In this document: piece by piece, positions 6,134 through 9,150 of the stretch | Layout: each line of letters begins with the position of its first letter | Position numbering within the stretch: the stretch's first letter is position 1 | Origin: Rhodobacterales bacterium | GTDB lineage: Bacteria; Pseudomonadota; Alphaproteobacteria; Rhodobacterales; Rhodobacteraceae | Reading direction: 5' to 3' | Assembly: GCA_013298485.1 (NCBI GenBank) | Contig: JAAFHS010000062.1 | Span: 1-9,150, forward strand | DNA: 9,150 nucleotides | Notes under the pieces: generated by a model | Database searches by the model: none | Seen by the model: only the letters and a program-made list of their open reading frames with translations | Told to the model about the DNA's origin: nothing | Program-made: the position numbers and the translations under genes

Positions 6134-8545
6134 ATGACAGAGATCGATATTGCAGCCCCGCTTGCGGCGGCGCTGGCAGCCAAGGGTTATGCGACCCTGA
6201 CCCCCGTACAGCATGCGGTGCTTGCAGATGGCATGGCCGGGCGCGACCTTCTGGTCTCCGCGCAGACCGGATCGGGCAAAACCGTAGCCTTCGGCATCGC
6301 GATTGCGCCCGAAATCCTTGCCGAGTCAGACCGGTTGCTGTTTGCCGATGTGCCTTTGGGCCTGTGCGTGGCCCCTACGCGCGAGCTGGCCTTGCAAGTC
6401 GCGCGCGAGTTGGAATGGCTTTACGCCGATGCGGGTGCCAAGATCGTCACTTGCGTCGGCGGCATGGATTACCGCACCGAAAAGCGCGCGCTGGACCGTG
6501 GCGCACATATCGTTGTGGGCACGCCAGGCCGTCTGCGCGACCATATCGAGCGCAAATCGCTGGACCTGTCCGCCCTGCAGGCCGCCGTCCTGGACGAGGC
6601 GGATGAAATGCTGGATCTCGGCTTTCGCGAAGACCTCGAATTCATCCTGAACGCCGCCCCCGATACCCGCCGCACCCTGATGTTTTCGGCGACCGTGCCA
6701 AAGGCCATTGCCGAACTTGCCAAGGATTTTCAACGCGATGCCGTCCGTGTGCAGACGGCGGGCGAGGCGCGCCAGCATGTCGATATCGAATACAAGGCGA
6801 TGTCGGTGGCCGTGCGCGACCGCGATCATGCGATCTTTAACGCGCTGCGCTATTACGATGCGCGTGCGGCCATCGTGTTCTGCAAGACGCGGGCCAATGT
6901 GAACAACCTGCTCGCCCGCATGGGCAACCGGGGCTTTCAGGTCGTGGCCCTGTCGGGCGAGCTGTCCCAGCAGGAGCGTACCCATGCCCTGCAGGCGCTG
7001 CGCGACGGGCGCGCGCGGGTGTGTATCGCCACCGATGTTGCTGCACGCGGGATCGATCTGCCGGGGCTGGACCTTGTGATCCACGCCGATCTTCCGTCAA
7101 ATTCCGAAACCCTGCTGCACCGGTCGGGCCGCACCGGGCGCGCGGGGTCCAAAGGGGTGTCCGCCCTGATCGTGGTGCCTGCCGAATTCAAAAAGGCGCA
7201 GCGCCTGCTGCAGGGGGCCAAGGTCGTGGCCGAATGGGGATCGGCGCCCGGTGCCGATGATGTGCAGGGTCGCGATGACCTGCGCCTGATGGATCACCCG
7301 ACGCTGCTGGCCGGCGTGGGGGATGAGGCCGCGATGGCCGATGCTTTGCTGGGCAAATTCGGAGCGGAATCGGTGGCCGCTGCCTTCGTGCGGTTGTGGC
7401 GCGAAGGGCGCTCTGCCCCCGAAGTGCTGCAGGATCAGGTCGTGCCCGCACAATCGGCCCCGCGTGAGCGTGGCGAATTCGGCGAATCGGTCTGGTTTGA
7501 ATTGTCAGTAGGCCGCGCGGGCCGGGCCGAGGCGCGCTGGCTTTTGCCGAAAATCTGTGAGGCGGGCGGGATTGCCAAGGACGGCATCGGGGCCATCCGC
7601 GTGCAGGAAGACCGCACCTTCGTGCAGATCGGCAAGGCGGTCGCCCCGCGCTTTGGCGCGACGCTGGAACTGGAGGCGGGCCTCGTGATGACGCGGATCG
7701 AGGGCGAGCCAAGCCTTGACCGCCCGGAACGCAGCCCGCGCGCGGCATTCGACAAACCCGAACGCCGCGCCCCCGCGCCGCGCGCAGCCACCCCGCGTCC
7801 CGTGCGCGACGATGCCGAAAAGCCCGCCTACAAACCCAAACCGCCGCGCATCGTGGAGGAAGACACGCCCGCATCACCGCCACGCGACGTGGCCCCGGCG
7901 ATGGCTGCCGTCACCGAACGCAAACCTTATGCAAAGCGTGATGCACCGGCACCCTTCACGCCGCGCGCGGCCGGCGAAAAGCCGTTCGCAAAACGCAGCG
8001 AAGGGTCAAAACCCTATGCGCCCAAACCTTACGCCAAACGCGAAGACGGGTCTGCGAAGCCCTATGCGGCGAAGCCTTACGCAAAGCGCGATGATGCCGA
8101 GCGCAAGCCCTACGCACCCGCCGGGGCCAAACCTTATGCAAAGCGCGACGATGGCCCGGCCAAGCCCTATGCCCCGCGCGCCGAGGGTGCCAAACCCTAT
8201 GCCAAACGCGACGACGGCGATCGCAAACCCTATGCGCCCCGCGCCGAGGGTGCGAAACCCTACGCCCCGCGTGCCGAGGGTGCGAAACCGTATGGCAAAT
8301 CTGCCGGGTTCAAGTCGCACGGCAGCCCGGACAAACCCGGCAAAGCGGCAGGGTTCAAATCCCATGCGACCGATGCCAAACCCTACCGCCCCAAGGCGGA
8401 CGGGGCCGACAGCAAACCCTTCCGCGCCAAACCGGCAGGTGACGGCAAGCCCTTCAAGGCGCGCCCTGCCAAGTCCGCCGCCCCGAAGACGGATGCACGC
8501 GATACATCAAAGCGGTTCGTTCCACCGAAGAAGCCGAAGAGCTGA
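6134..8545 (+). CDS. DEAD-box ATP-dependent RNA helicase (DeaD/CsdA-type) with DbpA-like RNA-binding domain and repetitive basic tail
   Basis: RNA helicase, 803 aa, likely acting in ribosome assembly, RNA decay or cold adaptation. The core has all motifs: Q motif with Gln26, AQTGSGKT (43-50), PTRELALQ, TPGRL, DEAD (154-157), SAT (185-187), IVFCKTR, ARGIDLPGLD and HRSGRTGR (329-336). Residues about 450-525, starting ESVWFELSVGRAGRAEARWL, match the DbpA/CsdA C-terminal RNA-binding domain. From about residue 597 to 775 the protein is low-complexity and strongly basic, with 16 Lys-Pro-Tyr/Phe motifs (KPYAKR, KPYAPR and variants), probably disordered and RNA-binding. I chose ATG at 6134 because GGGAAG precedes it and MTEIDIAAPLAAALAAKGY leads straight into the Q motif. 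A GTG at 6086 would start inside a hairpin. E. coli DeaD is about 630 aa, so the extra length is mostly the repeat tail. It is a single gene with its own upstream region. Confidence 0.95.
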   Translation: MTEIDIAAPLAAALAAKGYATLTPVQHAVLADGMAGRDLLVSAQTGSGKTVAFGIAIAPEILAESDRLLFADVPLGLCVAPTRELALQVARELEWLYADAGAKIVTCVGGMDYRTEKRALDRGAHIVVGTPGRLRDHIERKSLDLSALQAAVLDEADEMLDLGFREDLEFILNAAPDTRRTLMFSATVPKAIAELAKDFQRDAVRVQTAGEARQHVDIEYKAMSVAVRDRDHAIFNALRYYDARAAIVFCKTRANVNNLLARMGNRGFQVVALSGELSQQERTHALQALRDGRARVCIATDVAARGIDLPGLDLVIHADLPSNSETLLHRSGRTGRAGSKGVSALIVVPAEFKKAQRLLQGAKVVAEWGSAPGADDVQGRDDLRLMDHPTLLAGVGDEAAMADALLGKFGAESVAAAFVRLWREGRSAPEVLQDQVVPAQSAPRERGEFGESVWFELSVGRAGRAEARWLLPKICEAGGIAKDGIGAIRVQEDRTFVQIGKAVAPRFGATLELEAGLVMTRIEGEPSLDRPERSPRAAFDKPERRAPAPRAATPRPVRDDAEKPAYKPKPPRIVEEDTPASPPRDVAPAMAAVTERKPYAKRDAPAPFTPRAAGEKPFAKRSEGSKPYAPKPYAKREDGSAKPYAAKPYAKRDDAERKPYAPAGAKPYAKRDDGPAKPYAPRAEGAKPYAKRDDGDRKPYAPRAEGAKPYAPRAEGAKPYGKSAGFKSHGSPDKPGKAAGFKSHATDAKPYRPKADGADSKPFRAKPAGDGKPFKARPAKSAAPKTDARDTSKRFVPPKKPKS
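7919..8461 (+). repeat. In-frame degenerate tandem repeats encoding K-P-Y/F motifs
   Basis: This part of the helicase gene encodes 16 Lys-Pro-Tyr/Phe units in two main flavours, KPYAKRDDG-like and KPYAPRAEGA-like. The 10-residue unit KPYAPRAEGA occurs at 8162-8191, 8225-8254 and 8255-8284, the last two directly adjacent. A GFKSH motif also occurs twice near the end. The nucleotide copies differ mainly at third codon positions, so the repeat is maintained at the protein level. Such arrays change length by slippage or recombination. Confidence 0.85.
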
Positions 8546-8566
8546 CAGCGACTGTCGTCGTCGCGC

Positions 8567-8583
8567 GGGGGTCTGGCGCCCCC
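8567..8583. terminator. GC-rich stem just after the helicase gene
   Basis: GGGGG (8567-8571) can pair with CCCCC (8579-8583) around a seven-base loop, 22 bases after the helicase stop. No T-run follows, so intrinsic termination is doubtful. It may act together with the stronger stem beginning at 8593 as the 3' end of the helicase transcript. Confidence 0.3.
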
Positions 8584-8592
8584 CACCCCCCA

Positions 8593-8618
8593 TCCCCTCC
8601 CCACAGTGGGGGAGGGGA
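8593..8618. repeat. Strong 10-bp inverted repeat, possible terminator or dispersed intergenic repeat
   Basis: TCCCCTCCCC (8593-8602) and GGGGAGGGGA (8609-8618) are perfect complements around ACAGTG. The stem is very stable but is followed by GGCGCG and not a T-run. Purine/pyrimidine-asymmetric palindromes of this CCCTCCCCAC...GTGGGGAGGG type are, from memory, common between genes in alphaproteobacteria, so a mobile or dispersed repeat is as likely as a dedicated terminator. A weaker related sequence lies at about 8711-8731, just before the transposase remnant. The rest of 8619-8738 shows no gene. Confidence 0.6.
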
Positions 8619-8738
8619 GGCGCGATACAATACCCGTCGCGCATGCCATCGATGCGATAACTGCAGCCCCCCCGCCCACCATCGCGCCAATCCGCAGAAC
8701 ACCCTGTAATCTCCCTTCCCCCTCTGTGGGGTGTGGTG

Positions 8739-9150
8739 TCACATTTGATGTGTAACGGTTTCGTCGAGGACTTCGTTTGGGGTTTTGCGTGGCAGGGCTC
8801 GGCGCAGGCGGCCGATGGTGTTTTCAAGCCTACTCTTGGTCCAGGGCGCATGCGGCGGGCAGAACCAGATGTCGGTCCCGCGCGTTTTGGCCAGGGTCTG
8901 ATGGTCGGCAAACTCCGGGCCATTGTCGCAGGTCAGCGCGTGGCGCGCGGTGGGTGGCAGCGCGCCGAGCATCGCTGTCAGTGTTTCGGCGGTCACCGCG
9001 GCGGTAAGGCGGGGTATGACGCGGGCGATCAGCTTGCGCGAGACCCGCGCGGTCACGACAAGCAGCCCGCCCTGCGGCGCACGGAACTGCATCGCATCGG
9101 CCTACCAATGCCCGATCCTTTGGCGCAGGTCCACCGCTGCGGGGCGCGGC
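8739..9150 (-). pseudogene. IS30-family transposase remnant (nonsense codon and internal deletion); 5' part outside the window
   Basis: Reading from the right edge on the minus strand, the frame gives PRPAAVDLRQRIGHW, then TAG (9104-9102), then ADAMQFRAPQGGLLVV and on to TGA at 8741-8739. This matches the DDE catalytic domain of IS30 transposases. The first Asp is in ADAM immediately after the stop, the second in CDNGPEF, and the Glu in LENTIGR. The stop falls where the family has Glu in the HWEAD signature, so GAG to TAG is the simplest origin. Near the end ALPRKT runs directly into TPNEVLDE. Relatives have roughly 25-30 residues between these motifs (PRKT-D... to ...FKTP), so an in-frame deletion is inferred. 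Two lesions make an active transposase very unlikely. The element's left part and its terminal repeats are not in view; its right end probably lies just beyond the stop, near 8700-8738. Confidence 0.87.

Noticed and set aside
5882..6214. N-terminal extension of the DUF4170 gene
   Set aside because: It crosses the divergent promoter region and overlaps the helicase start; the 81-aa form matches the family.
7919..8461. Possible CRISPR or non-coding tandem array
   Set aside because: The repeats are in frame, degenerate at third positions, and have no unique spacers; they encode a protein tail.
7716..8660. 314-codon plus-strand frame overlapping the helicase 3' half
   Set aside because: It is the +1 shadow of the K-P-Y repeat tail; its Asn-Pro-Met repeats simply mirror the repeated codons.

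Overview
The window looks like chromosomal DNA of a GC-rich alphaproteobacterium, most likely a Rhodobacteraceae/Roseobacter-group species. This rests on the protein families (DUF4170 beside waaA-lpxK, a DciA-type DUF721 protein beside a DsbA-like thioredoxin and mutY, a membrane alkane hydroxylase) and the GC-rich codon usage. The genus cannot be fixed from sequence alone. Most genes are housekeeping. I see no clear sign of a novel multi-gene system.

Layout from left to right. (1) An alkane 1-monooxygenase (alkB-type) gene on the minus strand runs off the left edge. It keeps every histidine motif but carries an in-frame TAA at codon 46. (2) mutY, the adenine DNA glycosylase, lies just upstream on the same strand. 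Two small hairpins separate it from alkB. (3) Divergently from mutY, a DUF721/DciA-like gene and a periplasmic DsbA-like thiol oxidoreductase form a tight plus-strand pair. (4) A palindrome separates this pair from a convergent minus-strand operon, DUF4170 - waaA-like Kdo transferase - lpxK, which serves lipid A/inner-core lipopolysaccharide synthesis. The WaaA-like protein lacks the catalytic glutamate where the family normally has it. (5) Divergent from that operon is a long DEAD-box RNA helicase (803 aa). It has a DbpA/CsdA-type RNA-binding domain and a basic, repetitive Lys-Pro-Tyr tail. (6) An intergenic stretch with strong GC-rich inverted repeats leads to a decayed IS30-family transposase. 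That gene has a TAG next to its first catalytic Asp and an apparent internal deletion near its C-terminus, and it runs off the right edge.

Points most worth a second look: the single nonsense codon in an otherwise intact alkB, the missing WaaA active-site Glu, the helicase repeat tail, and the doubly damaged IS30 remnant. The long plus-strand open frames opposite mutY/alkB, lpxK and waaA are shadows of the real genes.
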